This document shows, piece by piece, positions 1 through 12,400 of a stretch of DNA of 64,000 bases. The stretch is from Siniperca chuatsi (taxonomy: Eukaryota; Chordata; Actinopteri; Centrarchiformes; Sinipercidae). The stretch's first letter is position 1. The number at the start of each line of letters is the position of its first letter. The DNA lies in contig NC_058051.1 in NCBI RefSeq assembly GCF_020085105.1, forward strand, positions 2,996,001-3,060,000, given 5' to 3'. Below the pieces are notes generated by a model. It saw only the letters and a list, made by a program, of their open reading frames with translations, ran no database searches and had not been told where the DNA came from. A program made the translations under genes and the position numbers.

Positions 1-238
1 CGGATCACTTGATGCTCCCGATACAGAGTAAAACAGGTTAAGCATTGAATGTTTACACCAAGTGAAGCAGAGTTTGACCCAGATCTCAACCCTGATCTTG
101 TGTGGAAGATTAGAAGAGGGGGTGTGGATTTCCTCAGTCATCAGTATGCCGTTAAAGGGGTGTTAATGACAGTCAGTCTGGGCGGAATAATTAATGAGAG
201 AACAGGTGCCTGTCAAAGAGTTTGTGATGCTGACTCAC

Positions 239-3200
239 GTTGTCGATGGCCCTGAGCCGGAGTCCCACCTTCCCGTCCTGGTCCTTACAGAGGATGACCT
301 CCCGCAGCCCTGGGCGGATCTCTGCCCTCCTGATGCCGACGTCTGCCCCCGTCACCGGCCGCACCATCCCCCCAACACCTGCACTGAAGGGCACTGCCAC
401 TTGCTGAGGAAGGGGGACGGAAGCCAGACAGCAAGGAAGGTGAGAAAGTGCAAGAGGGAAATTGAGTGGGGGTGAGAGAGAGGTGAGAGGAAGAAAGGAT
501 TAAAGAGACATGTTGCATTAAAATTCAGCTGGAGATAAAAAGGAATGCTGCATAAAATAGGGATATGTGGGAGGATTCAATTTCATCTCCTCCTCCACCA
601 GTGAACGAGATCAGAATTTCAATTCAATTCAGTTTTATTTATATAGTGCCAAATCTTAACAGAAGTTATCTCAGGGCACTTTTAATATAGAGCAGGTCTA
701 GACCGGACTCTTTATTAGAAATGCTTTAGGCACTGCTCTTGAAAACTTCATCATTAATATGCTTTGCACAAGCAATGAAGAAATTAAAAACATTAGAAAA
801 ATAACAGTAGAGGTGAAGCCATCGGCAAATGGCAGAGAACACAGATGGTAAAATGCCAGCTGAAAAGCTAGGGTGCTGTGTGAGCCTTGACATCTGCAGA
901 ATCCGCATGTACACATACACACACATGCAACTGGAGGGGAGTGAAGAGTTCACACCCTCCCACACACTGCTCCAGGCCTGCGGTGAGTCACTCCGTAATC
1001 TCTGGCAACAGAATACTGTAGTGCTCTGATATATCTACTAAAAACAGATTTTGAATCACTGAGGGCTGATGGTTTGAAGTGAGAGGCTTTAATGTGACCT
1101 GAAATTTAAGAAGTTGTTTTTTTTAACATGGGTCTTGTTTTATTAATCCAAATTATATAAACAATTATTTTTGGATGGAATGAAAAATCACAGGGGAACT
1201 CCACCAATTTTACACATCAAAGTCTGTTCACAGGTGTTGGGGAGTACAACTGCATATGTGAGAAAAGTTGCATAAAACCTTTTGCGGCTCCAGAGGGAGC
1301 TGTGTGAAGTCTGATAACTTGTTGCGCGGTTGGGCTACAAGTTTGAAAAGTGATCTGCTTGCATTGTGGGTAATGTAGGCGCCAGGTTTTGACAAGGAAG
1401 AAGAATGTATGGAATACAAGATGATATTTCTGATTCGATTTTCATCCTTTTTTTTGGTTTGTTTTTTAACTGTCCACTGACAACGTCAGGAGCACAAAGC
1501 GAAATCGGTGGAGTACGCTTTCAGATGTTTGCATGCATTAACACTCATCCCCAAGGACCAGTGTTGGGGATAACTCACTACAAAGTAATGTGTTAGAGGG
1601 ATGTAACGAGAAGTAATCAGTTATTTAGTTACATTTTCAAATAAGCAACCCGTTACTGTTAAAATTTTACCGGATTACCTTGTTCCTTTTGTTGCCAGAA
1701 AAAAGGAAAAAAGAAAATCCAGTACTCGCACTGTTTCTGTGTCTTTCCTCCTTCTTGGAGGGTAGCTGCGTACTAGTGGAAGGTATTCAACCCTACGGTT
1801 GTGTCAGTGCTCATGAGTAGCTCAGCTAAGGAAGTGAGATGGCAGAGAGGACAGCCTTTCCGCCGTGGAAGTAAGTAACTAAGCATTGATCTAGTTAACT
1901 GGTTGCATGTTGAAACATGATGTACTGTAAGCTATATGAGCCCGTGTTTTATTGTTTTCATGAGGTAGCTGTGCCTAATAAGCCTCTGCCCCGTTTGCTG
2001 TCAGATCGTTAGCAGCGAAAAGACTGCACAGGTCCCACCTGTCAGGTACCCTCAGTTTCTATTTACTATAATGTACTTTATTATTTGTACTTTTTTCATT
2101 GCAGTTGAAATGCAAAAAAAAATTACATGTTGCATGAACTTGTTAGGTATATGCATTGAGCCCCTGTACCCTACTGATATATACTTGTATATACTTATAT
2201 CTGTCATTCCTGTTATTAGCCTGCAGAGTTATGGGCTGTAGACTAAGCTATACAATGACAGTAGAGTCAATACATTCAAAGGTAGACGTACAGTAGGCTA
2301 CGTGCCCTCTGGACAATGTAACTAACATCATTTTTGGTAACGCAAAAGTACTCTAATGAGTTACCTTTCTCAGTAAGTAACGCTGTAACGTAACAAGTTC
2401 CTTCTTTTTGGTAGTAATGTGGTAATGTAACAAGTTACTTTGAAAAGTAACGTTACCCAACACTGCCCAGGACGCACACAAACACTTACATTGTCAGCCG
2501 CAGGCATCAAGGCCAGGTTCCTCTGGACTTCATCACTGTTGAGGGCCAGACCCATGTAGTCTCCCAGCTCCTCCAGGTTCGGGTACAAGCCTAGGAGAAT
2601 GGAGAGAGAGGTGGAAGGAGAAGGAGAAGGAGAAGGAGGAGGGTGGGTGAAAAAGGGAGTCGAAGAATGAAACAGTGAGACCGAGCAGGTGGGAGAGGTG
2701 GAGAGTGAGAGACAGGTGGTTGGTAGGGTAGAGAGGCCAGAGAAGATAGAGAAAAAAAGGAACATACCAAAAGGTTACATAATGAATAAATGAGTATATA
2801 TGGTAATATATACAGTCTTGCTTAAACCCCTACCTCTGCTTCCTACCCAGGTTTTCTATTAGCACTTCCCCTAAATTACAGCACTGAAGACAGGCCATTT
2901 AGCCCCCATCAGATTCTATATTTAATAATGTTTTGAATTCATAGCTGTGAAAACATTGTTATTTTAGCCACACCTACGTTGCCTTTTCAGGTGATCACAT
3001 TTTTTTCCTACACTTGTATTTTACAGCATTTTATTCATGCCGTCAGTAGGGTCGTGCTTGAACTACACTGAGCCCTCCATTGGGAGAAAGTTGATAATGA
3101 GCACTCTGTGTTGCAATGCAGTAAAACTTTCCTGGCATCAGTATTCAATTCCTTGCTATGATGGAAAGGCCACTCTAATCTCTAAGTGTTAGCTATGGTC

Positions 3201-4906
3201 TGTGTGTGTGTCCATTCCTCCTATTTGTCTTCCTGTTTTATCTGTTTGAATATTACACAGATATATAAATATAAACACAAAGTTGCTGCCACATAGCGCT
3301 GGAATCAGCTGGTCATGTCATTATAGTTAACAGCTAGTCGGAACATGCTGATATTTGTGTTTTAGCCATACCAGCAGCGTAGCTCTAGGGATGGCAATGT
3401 CGATCCACCACTTTGGTTCAGACTGAAATAACAATTAGATATTAGATGGATTGCCATATAAAAAAAAAACATGACAGACGTTGTCTGACTGTGGCAATTC
3501 AAATGTGTGTTAAGACAATATTTCACTCTTCTTCATCAAAGACATAGAGTGCACAGTGGAGACTCAGTTGGTTTTTAATGTAGTTACACTATTACACTAC
3601 GCAGGATTTTCATGTGAACTTTTTGTGATCTAATCAAAACTCTTCCTCGCTTGTTTGAGGGAAAACTTGTTTACGTTTATCAGATGTCGGTATGTGCTTC
3701 AATAAATCAGATATAAACAAAATCAGTACAGTTCTCCAACAATAGGCAGTATTGTGTAATGAGCTGATTATTCCAAATTATATTATAAATAATATATGTA
3801 CTATATATGATACAATGAGTGAAACGTTATGTTTATAAATCAGTTTCCAGACCAACAAAAGCAAAAATCAGCTAGTTTAGTGATCGTGACGTATTCCGAA
3901 ATCATAAATTAGCTTGTGAATCAACAATTAGCCGACTGCACGTAGAGCTGACTCATTGCCGGCAACCAGAAGTTAAGAGACAACGGTGGAAATGGAACAA
4001 GGCAATGGTCAATACGCCAGGCAGTATGACAACAGTCAAACACACAGCAACCAACAAGATCTACATACAGTCAGGAGGTAGCTCAGTGATTTTGATCTAA
4101 GTCAATACTTATCAATACATTACTCAGTGAGTTTCTTTGTTTCAACAACAATGTACCAGGTGGAGTCAAGTCTAAAGTCAACACGGTTTGAGTAAGTCAC
4201 TTCAACCACATACACACTCCACCCAAGTACTCAGAAATCACCCACTGTACAGCTAAAGGTGGCAGCTCCGGTCATGGTACAAAAAATGAAGAGAAAAAAC
4301 ACCCACACATTGTTGGCCAAAAATAATACAAAAATGCAGATCATGATTCATCCTGTACTCCTACACTAGGCCATAATAAAAAAAAATATATAAACATGTT
4401 TCATAATTTCAGAAAACTGAGAATGCCTAGTCATAACAGTTGCCCTCTCTAGTTTCTTCATTTATATTTTTGCGCTCTCGTGTTTTATCAGCGTCTCTTT
4501 CATTCAACTCTCCCACACACTCCTGTTCCACATCCACCCACATAAGCAAATCAAAAAAAAAATTAAAAAAAATAAAAACTTTTGTTGGGTTGGGAATGAC
4601 CACTGCTCTTGCAATTTACCCCTCGCCTGACCCCTTTCTTCTCAGAAGACTATCTTGAGCTACAGTATTTGTGAAACGGCCCTTGAACTCAAACCCCTAT
4701 TTCCAAATCAGTCAGTAAATGTGGACCCGGATTTATGTCTCCTGAGAAATTCCACTGGCTGATTATGAATCTGGCTTTACCAGGCAAATGTGTCTTAATG
4801 TTGTTATAAAAAGGTAAGGAAGAGTCATATCACAATATAAATTATTTTGCAGCTATGAAAACGCAGATGCAGGCTGTGTATGAATTTTCTTATTATCAGA
4901 TCAAGC

Positions 4907-4980
<74 letters not shown>

Positions 4981-5320
4981 CGGCAACTAATGATTATTTT
5001 TATTATAAATTAATCCGCCGATTATTTTCTAGATTAATGGATTAATCGCTCGGTCTATAAAATGTCAGAAATTAATGAAAAATGTCCATCCCAGTTTCTC
5101 AAAGTCCAAGGTGATGTCTTTAAATGTCTTCTTTTGTCAGTCCAAAACCCAAAGATATTCAGTTTAATATGATATAAAACAGAGAAAAGTAGGAAATCTC
5201 CATATTTGAGAGGCTTAAAAAAAGCATTTTCTGCCATTGTTGCATGAAAAATTACTTAAACGATTAATTGATTATCAAAATAGTTGCCAATTATTTTTCT
5301 GTCAACAAATCGTTGCAGCT

Positions 5321-5361
<41 letters not shown>

Positions 5362-8300
5362 CTGTCCTAGGGCTGGGCGATCTATAGAATATATTCGATA
5401 TAATCGAATATTAATTAATGTGTGACATAGCAGATGACTATATTGTCATATTCAAGTTTCTGCTGGTCGCTGCTGAGGAGTAGTTAGGTTACTTCAGTCA
5501 GTCATAGTCATCAGTCACAGTCTAACGCAGGTGCAGTTAGACTGTAGGTGTGCTAACCAGAGGTGGAGGAAGTATTCAGGTCCATTACTGAAGTAAAAGT
5601 ACTAATACCAACCCCACTGTGAAAATACTCCACTACAAGTAAAAGTTCTGCAAGTACTCAGCGTGCCGTAAAATGGTCCCTATTAGTGTTTTACTGTTAT
5701 ATCTGATGTTTCTGGATTAATATTACTGCTGCATTAATGTGTATGTTGCATTTTATTGCTGTAGATGTTTAAGGTTGAGCTACTTTTAACTGCTTTATAT
5801 ACTGTTGGGTAGTTTAATATACAGCAATGCATCATATTCTACAAGAATTTGAGAATGTACAGTATGTTATTTTAGAGACAATGTGTATATCGAGATATAT
5901 ATTGTATATCTCGGCATAGCCTAAATATATTGAGATATTATTTATAAGACATATCGCCCAGCCCTAATCTGTCCACAGCTAATCTCGCATAGTCCTGGAC
6001 CCATCAGCCTAATATTTTTGTGCACATTTATGACTGTATGCTCAAGAACCTCTCATGGTTGCAGTGATTCACAATATTTGAAAAACGTATAAACTCATTG
6101 ACTGCTCTGTTTTATACCGCCATTGACTGCTGACTCCTCACTCCCCTTAAGCGGTCGGCGGGGGCCGCAAGTGAACAACTGCTTCAGTTAAACTATGGAA
6201 TCTTGTTTCCGCTAGGGACAACGTACGTGTTAGAGGAATCTTTCGTTGGCATTTTTACTTTGAATTTGAGTTTTGGAATTCTTAAACAAATTGATATTGA
6301 AAGCTTGTCTACTACGATTACATCTTGATAAGGAAAGGACGAAGTCAGGTGACCTTTGTCAAGTAACCTTCGTCGCCTTGGTAACAATGATAAGCATGTG
6401 GTTAATGTTGTGAAACAGTGGCAGTTTGGTTAGGTTTAGGAAAAGATCATGGTTTGGGTTAAAATAAGTAAGTTAAGATACGTACATAAGTTACGTACGT
6501 GATATAAGTTAAAAGCCGTTGTGATAACACGCGAAATGACTTATGACATTGACATGTTATTCATAAGCCATTTGATACCAGGCCTGGCAGAGATCTGCAC
6601 TCTACTGAGTTTGTTGTTTTTGTTTGAACCAAAAAATTAAGAAACAGAAAAACCATGTGTCGTTTTTGCTATAAAACCAAAAGGGAAAACAAAGCCATTT
6701 TTCCGCCGGCCTGGCACGCTCACAAACCCCGCTGTGAGCGGGCTAGAGCGGAGTACCAGGGGTTGAAGGCTACAGGGCCGAGATCCCTGCATGGGCCTGT
6801 GGGGACATGGTTGTGTGAGAACAATGCAGATAACCACAGGTTCCTGTTAATTTGATAAATTTATAATGGACATTTGTGTTGTGATATTTAAACAAACCAT
6901 CCGTCACCAGGGAAATAAAAACCTCTTGTCTATGACACCGGTCTCTTGAGAGAGCTCCAGCAGCGGGGGCTGTGAGCGCGACTGGCCGGCTGGCTTTAAC
7001 TAGTGACCCCCGCAGCTTAGGAGCTCTGAAAACAAACTCACATCAGAGATTTCATAATGTTGGCTATTTGGTCTCAAGAGTGACTGTGCTATATACTGTG
7101 TGAACACTCTTTCTATCAACACTGAGTTGACTGTATAAGACTGAAACATGGATAGCACAGCTGCTCTAAGGAGATGTGCCAGATCTTTCTTCTCCCTACA
7201 CACTCCACTGAGTGTGACTCCAGTCTGTATAGTAGACAACAAACACTCCCATTATGTCACACAAGTAAAGAGAATCCATACACATTTGAACAGTTTATTC
7301 AACATATATAGCGCATTCATACTTTCAATGGCATTAATAAACATCATATTATGAATTAACATAAATCATGCCCCAGTCCAGGTTTATTTATTTTTCTTCT
7401 AACTTCATCCTGGGCACTATCCTCATGGCTTTTATTTTGATGAATTTATTTTCACTTCTGGGTCACATGTCTTACTTTTCTTATTTCTTCAAAACGGAAA
7501 AATGAAAATAGGAATTTGTCGTTTTTCGATTCAGACAACAAAAAGGAAAAACGGCTTTCAAAAACTATCAAAACATAAACAGACCCCCCCTCGTCTCTCC
7601 TCTAGCTCACTCTTACACCCCTGGGTCTCTCCCTCCTCCCTCTCTCTCTCCTCCCTTTTCAAATCAACTCCTCCTCCTCTCTCTTTCTCCCATGATGCCC
7701 TGTCCCAGCACAACTGCCAGAGCCAGTCTCCATGGTGACTCATAGCTAGCTCTGCTGAGGTAAAAACAAAAGACCAAAAGCCCACAGGACTTTGCATCCA
7801 AACAGAGAAAAGAGAAACTGAATAAGTGGGAGAATGGGAAGAGGGGGAGAAGTAAGTGAAAATAAGCAGAAAAGTTATGTTCTGTAATCTCTAAAGGGCC
7901 CCTTGTCCATCTTTTACCCACTTTCCTCCTTTCTCTCTTTTCTTCCATCTCGGTCTCAGAGTTCATGTCTACTTTCACACAAACTCAGAAAAACATAAAC
8001 CCCTGAGCAGAAATGCCATGAGAGAGAAAGAAATAGAGTCACAAACAGGGCTGGAATGGGGGGCCCATTTACTCCTGTTATTGTCCAAAGACCCCATAAC
8101 TCCTCCTACCATCCCTGTCCTCTCACTCCACCCGTCTTTATCCATCGCTAATACTACAGAACTGTTCCATCTCCTAAGAATAGCACAGACTCAGAACCAC
8201 AGACCCCCCACATAGATACACCAACAAATATCCAGCATAAGAAATGAGGGAAAAAGGAAAGCAGATACAGGTGAAGGTGTTCCTGCTACAACTTAGAGAA

Positions 8301-9499
8301 AGAAGGGGCTTTGCTGATTTTCCTGAGTGTAGATTGGTTTGTAAAACAATAGAGGGTTAAAATACTTTCTAAAAACGTTCCACAGTATATGTGAGACTCA
8401 CTTGATCCTGGCATCCCAGCAGTGGCAGGTTGAGGCTGATAGGTTCCCTCAGTGATGGCTGGCATGGGGGCGGCAGTCTGGGCAAACTGGGCCTGTGCCT
8501 AGAAAGTAATCAGATGCACCAGTCAACTGGAAGTGTACTTAAAATGGTAAATACTGGATGAAAGGCAACTGTCATCAGTACAAAACAATTGAGAAGAAAG
8601 GAGAAATGATTAAAGTAGGGTTGTTAAGGAAAAATGCATATTCATTACAAATGCATGTCCTTTTTAAAAAACGTATTAAGTCTCAAACCCTGAATGAATG
8701 GTATGGTGTACCTCCATGCACTTCGAAATTAAACAGCGTATTGTGGGCCTAAGCAATATAACTATTGGTAATCAGATTAAGTGATTGCAGAATACTTCTT
8801 CCTCCACAACAGTCTACAAATTACTGCATATCTTCAATGACATGCAAATGTGACGCTAAAATGACAAAGTTAAAGGGTACTCCATGATTTAGTACTCAGT
8901 AACTTTCTTCTGAGTTAAAGACAGAATGGTCTAAATCAAAGCAGCAGAGGCCAAGACATCCTGACTTTTGGTACCTAATATGGGTCAAGCTCTAAAAACA
9001 CTGGTTCCTACATTTCCCATAATGCTACTAGATAGAATCATGTATTAGGCCCCCCTGCATCCTAACTGCTAACTTCTTTCAAATCCCACACCACCAGCAG
9101 GCGTGCTGTTAAAACTAACTCTCGAGACCAATCTGATATTTTTGAAACTTTTGAAAGCTCTAGAGCCACAGAAGACATTATACAACTGTTTTCTGTGGCT
9201 GTGTGACATTCCTTGTGATGAGTAAACTGAACTTCATGTGTTAAATCAGTGGTGTGCCCCCTTTAATACTAGCGTGTATTTTTGATCCCCCTGCGATTTT
9301 GCTATATTTGCTTTTTGCAAACATCTTGCTTACTGCACATATGATCAGGAAGCATAAGCTATTTGTAATCATGCCAAATGGCACTACAGAGCTAATAATC
9401 TTCAGATAGATGTCTCTGTCTCAAAATCAATTCCCCCGACACACTTACCTTGATAACCTTGTCGACCTTGAGGTCCTCGAGGGATGGATACAGGGACAT
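239..9499 (-). CDS. sdcbp2: Syntenin-2 (syndecan-binding PDZ protein), 5' part; gene runs off the left edge
   Basis: Tandem-PDZ scaffold that binds syndecan tails and phosphoinositides at membranes and, through LYPxL motifs, ALIX (family knowledge). Coding exons in transcript order: 9449-9499 (17 codons, [17 protein letters not shown]), 8402-8498, 2490-2590 and 239-403. All introns are GT-AG and the phases join without a stop, giving about 138 residues. LYPSL (residues 3-7) and a later [14 protein letters not shown] segment are visible. The last exon carries the linker and the start of PDZ1, with [17 protein letters not shown] forming the first strand and carboxylate-binding loop. [14 protein letters not shown] is closer to syntenin-2 than to syntenin-1, and the neighbour fkbp1a supports SDCBP2. 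The second half of PDZ1 and all of PDZ2 must lie left of base 1. The ATG is one base inside its exon (acceptor TTAG, then G-ATG) and follows a non-coding first exon. Gene identity is secure; the 1-versus-2 paralogue call is good but not absolute. Confidence 0.93.
616..715. repeat. Short teleost interspersed repeat (LINE/SINE tail type)
   Basis: The segment with CAGTTTTATTTATATAGTGCC, followed by a stretch about LINE-type AGAAGTTATCTCAGGGCAC and AGGTCTAGACC, is a very common teleost dispersed repeat. I recognise the consensus but cannot assign a family name from sequence alone. It is a fragment with no coding content. Confidence 0.6.
1559..2465. mobile_element. Non-autonomous hAT element with 8-bp target duplication, 907 bp
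   Basis: Left end CAGTGTTGGGGATAACTC; right end GTTACCCAACACTG, which is inverted relative to the left end. Flanks are CCAAGGAC (1551-1558) and CCCAGGAC (2466-2473), an 8-bp target site duplication with one mismatch, as expected for hAT elements. Subterminal regions carry many AGTAACG/GTTACTT motifs in both orientations. No transposase reading frame is seen. It lies inside an sdcbp2 intron, ending 24 bp from the splice donor of exon 2490-2590. Confidence 0.85.
4912..4978. repeat. (TG)n microsatellite, about 33 units
   Basis: Uninterrupted TG repeat. It abuts the left end of the MITE at 4981-5333; a second TG tract abuts the right end, so the MITE appears to have inserted into one longer TG array. 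Confidence 0.97.
4981..5333. mobile_element. MITE of the GCAACTAATGATTA family
   Basis: Begins GGCAACTAATGATTATTTT and ends AAATCGTTGCAGCTCTA. The ends are inverted relative to one another and the body is A/T rich with no reading frame. Related copies are at 10579-10810, 21411-21487 and 24990-25060. The right terminus TAGAGCTGCAAC is complete; the left terminus has lost a few bases against the microsatellite. Confidence 0.7.
5334..5359. repeat. (GT)n microsatellite
   Basis: About 13 GT units between the MITE end (5333) and the target duplication of the next element (5360). Likely the right-hand remainder of the array interrupted by the MITE. Confidence 0.95.
5368..5966. mobile_element. hAT-like MITE with perfect 8-bp target duplication, carrying a nested second MITE
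   Basis: Terminal inverted repeats TAGGGCTGGGCGA and TCGCCCAGCCCTA are perfect. The flanking 8-mers ATCTGTCC (5360-5367 and 5967-5974) are identical. The element is 599 bp and has no coding frame. Inside it, from about 5558, is the start of another fish MITE (CAGAGGTGGAGGAAGTATTC followed by AAGTAAAAGTACT-type repeats). Its right end is not recognisable, so the inner copy is truncated. Confidence 0.88.
8499..9448. other. sdcbp2 intron between the first two coding exons
   Basis: Contains the MITE at 8870-9266 and unique A/T-rich flanks; nothing else recognised. Confidence 0.6.
8870..9266. mobile_element. MITE, family shared with 14971-15310
   Basis: Ends TTAAAGGGTACTCC and GTGTGCCCCCTTTAA are inverted. 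The body shares CATTTCCCATAATGC and AGAGCCACAGAAGACATTA with the copy at 14971-15310. It sits in the small sdcbp2 intron 8499-9448. Confidence 0.7.
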
Positions 9500-10578
9500 C
9501 CTAAGGAGAAAATACAAACAGTTGTGAGTGGAGGACCTTGGGAAAGGGAGGATGGCATACCTGTCTGAGATAACATAAACAGCCAGCTAAGCATCACCAG
9601 ACTACTGACCGGAATAACCTGTTACCTTAATGACATCCATTACCTTTAAACTCCATTAAGCTATATTTTATATTAACATTGAATCAAATGACTGTGATGT
9701 GAAAGGGATGCTAGTGCTGCTGATTCCACTGAGGATGAAAAACAACTCTGTACCTGTATGCGGCTTTCAGCCACATCCCGCTTACCTGCCTGGCATGAAA
9801 TGGCATGGAGATGATATAAATGACTGACTTCTTATCTAATATCTAATGAACTTACAGTGTATGTGCGTATTGACTTTGACGAATATATGGATCACAATAC
9901 CAGGTGAGAGGAACACAGAGGGTATGCAGGCAGAAGTAGCACAAGAAGTGAGAAGTAAGGTACATTTAACATCTTTCTGTTATATTTTCTATATAAGGTT
10001 TTCTGTTGAAGTTCAAACAATGACATTGCACTGAAAAACACACTGAGTAAACATGGGCGGCGGGAAAAACACATGAGAGCACGAAAGCACAGACAGCGGT
10101 TAATGGCTCTCAGGGTCCCGTGATGATAATAATGGTGGTCCACTCTAACCAATCTAGACTCAGAAGTATTCAGAAGAACTCATTACCACGGCACATAAAC
10201 AAAACAGCAGCCTGATGTGGAAAGAGGAAATGAAAGTCAGGTGACTGAGATTATGCACACAGTACAGTATAACAGGCTGAGTCTTGCTGTTGCACAATAG
10301 CAGGTAATAAACACAAATATGTCTGAGTCTGATATATGTTTGTGTAAATCCAATTCATTCATTAGTTTGCCTTGATATACACTAATGCTCACATTTCTCC
10401 CTGTGCCCTGGTGTCTACAGTGATTTGCAACAAAAAAGAAGGTAGTGGCTGCTTCTCAAGCACACTGACTACATCTAGTGTGAACAATAAAAATGCTAGT
10501 GGTCACCCTCTCTCCAACTGTTTTCTGTCTGTCTCTACTGTCAAATAAAGTATGGATGCACTGATTTCTCTCTCCTGG

Positions 10579-10810
10579 TTAGGGCTTCGACTATTTTCAT
10601 TATCAATTATCTACTAAATGCAAGAAAAGTGTGAAGGTGACGTCTCTCAAATGTCTTGTCTGACCAAAGTACAACACCCCAAAATACTGGGAGACCTGAA
10701 AACCAGATAATATTCACATTTGAGAAGCTGGAAGTCATACATTTGTGCCATTTTTGCTTGTAAAACTACCTAAACGACTACTCGATTAGCATCTAATCAC
10801 TGCAGCTCTA
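10579..10810. mobile_element. Degraded MITE, same family as 4981-5333
   Basis: Starts TAGGGCTTCGACTATTTTCA and ends TCTAATCACTGCAGCTCTA; the internal motif ACTACCTAAACGACTACTC matches the corresponding part of 4981-5333. About 230 bp, no coding potential. Confidence 0.6.
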
Positions 10811-12141
10811 CTCCCGATACAGATTCCAATACATCAACTCAGGGTATATTCTAATACCGAGTAGCGATCCGATACTCTTTTTCCCCAATGCATTTAACTT
10901 TATTTTACTCAATATTTGACCTGGATGTTCTCTGTGTTTCTTTTTCTTTTTACCAACAATATACCTGTCTCTCTTTCATGAGAACCCCCCCTCTTTGCTA
11001 GTCTTATCTTCTTTAAAAGACTCAGAGATCTGTACAAGGAATCCAATGTGCTTGTACTCTGTACACAAATAAAGTTACCTGAACTTGAAAATCTGCATAC
11101 CTCACTGCACGGAACCTATTAGGTAATATGACTCCAAACTGATCTGCCACGACTGAATGAATAAGATGATACAGGAAACACTAACTTTAATAATAACAAT
11201 GACACAGAAACTGTATTTAATGTGGATTGGTCATGTCATCACCACTACACCAACCACTTGATAAGGTCAGTATTGGCACTGTCCAATCCAGTGTATTTGA
11301 ACAGTGAGTGAGTTCCTAAAGGGGTAAAAATGCCAAAACATTATCTTAAAAAGCAAACTGATTGCACTTTAGTCTTCCCAGTTTTTCTACTTTAATATGA
11401 AAAATGTGATAAGGACCGAAGCATAATTTCATAACCATTTTCTTCCCCACACTGTGACAAATGTGTGTCACAATCACAAGACATGTGAACCCATCTCTTG
11501 CTCAATAAGGAACACAACAAAGTCAGGAGGATGACAGTATAATGTAAAAAACAACAGACATTATGACCAACCTCCAAACAGACTACGGAAATCCAGAAAG
11601 CTACTGATAGACATGATACAAGACACAAAAGACAAAATAACTCATCATAAGAAATGTTTTAAAGAGTACAAAACATCACAAACATGAGAGGCCACACTGA
11701 TGCCATGTGCATACAGTGGTAGGATATGTGGTCAAACATTCATTTTGACACCAGTAAGGGGAAAATGTGCCCCTAAAATAAGCAAATCATTCTGACCACA
11801 ATCACATTACTGCAACATCTCACTCTCCCGGCTACTCCAGCCACTACTCTATTCTGTTATTCTCGGTCCTCACAGACAAGTGCATCACTGTGTTAGTGGA
11901 CACAAAGGGGCATTTTAATACCTTCTAGTGTTTAGGCTCCTTTTCAGCTGTGTTTGCTCGCTTTATATTCCTCCCTCATTCAGACTAGCTGGCTGGAGGC
12001 ATAAGCGAATAAGCCTGGAAAAAATTAGTGTTTGGTCAGCCCTTGCAATGACATAACCTAATCCTTGAGTCACTTCTGCAACTGCAGTTCAAATGAAGTG
12101 GACAAGTGACATTCTTTCAAATGTAAAAAGGACATTTCCTG

Positions 12142-12400
12142 CATGGTAAATGGTAAATGGACAGCATTTATATAGTGATTTTCTACCTTGACGGACAAAG
12201 TGCTTTACAAAGCACCTCTCATTCAGCCATTCACACACACTGATGGCTGCCATGCAAGGCGCTGGGCCTGCCCATCTGGAGCAACTTGGAGTTCAGTGTC
12301 TTGCTCAAGGACACTTCGACATGTGGGCAGGAGAAGCCGGGGATCGAACCCCCAACCCTGTCATTAATGGACCATCCACTCTACCACCTGTTTATATACA
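12142..12400 (+). repeat. 3' tail of a teleost LINE, truncated
   Basis: Contains the motif series GGTAAATGGACAGCATTTAT, AAAGTGCTTTACAAAGCACC, TTCACACACACTGATGGC, TCTTGCTCAAGGACACTTCG and GGGATCGAACCCCCAACC, a consensus seen at very high copy in teleost genomes as a non-LTR retrotransposon 3' end. The open frame across it is not a gene. Confidence 0.7.

Larger units (their letters stand above)
404..2489. other. sdcbp2 intron between the 2490-2590 and 239-403 exons
   Basis: No coding signal. It holds a short fish LINE-tail fragment (about 616-715), a hAT element (1559-2465) and otherwise AT-rich unique sequence. Confidence 0.7.
2591..8401. other. sdcbp2 intron (5.8 kb), mainly repeats
   Basis: No convincing exon. 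Contents: a GA-rich purine tract (about 2600-2770), a dispersed-repeat fragment (about 3300-3430), two TG microsatellites flanking a MITE (4912-5359), a hAT-like MITE with a perfect target duplication (5368-5966), a likely MITE with A/T-rich arms (about 6600-7560), and a CT-rich region (7580-7690). Confidence 0.65.

Noticed and set aside
2370-2765. 131-aa open frame on the minus strand
   Set aside because: Only its middle (2490-2590) is a real sdcbp2 exon. The rest is read-through into the intron and a GA-rich tract.
7580-7760. C/T-rich block with a following GAGGTAAA, considered as an alternative exon of sdcbp2
   Set aside because: The apparent donor is on the opposite strand to the gene and no acceptor or homologous coding sequence was found.
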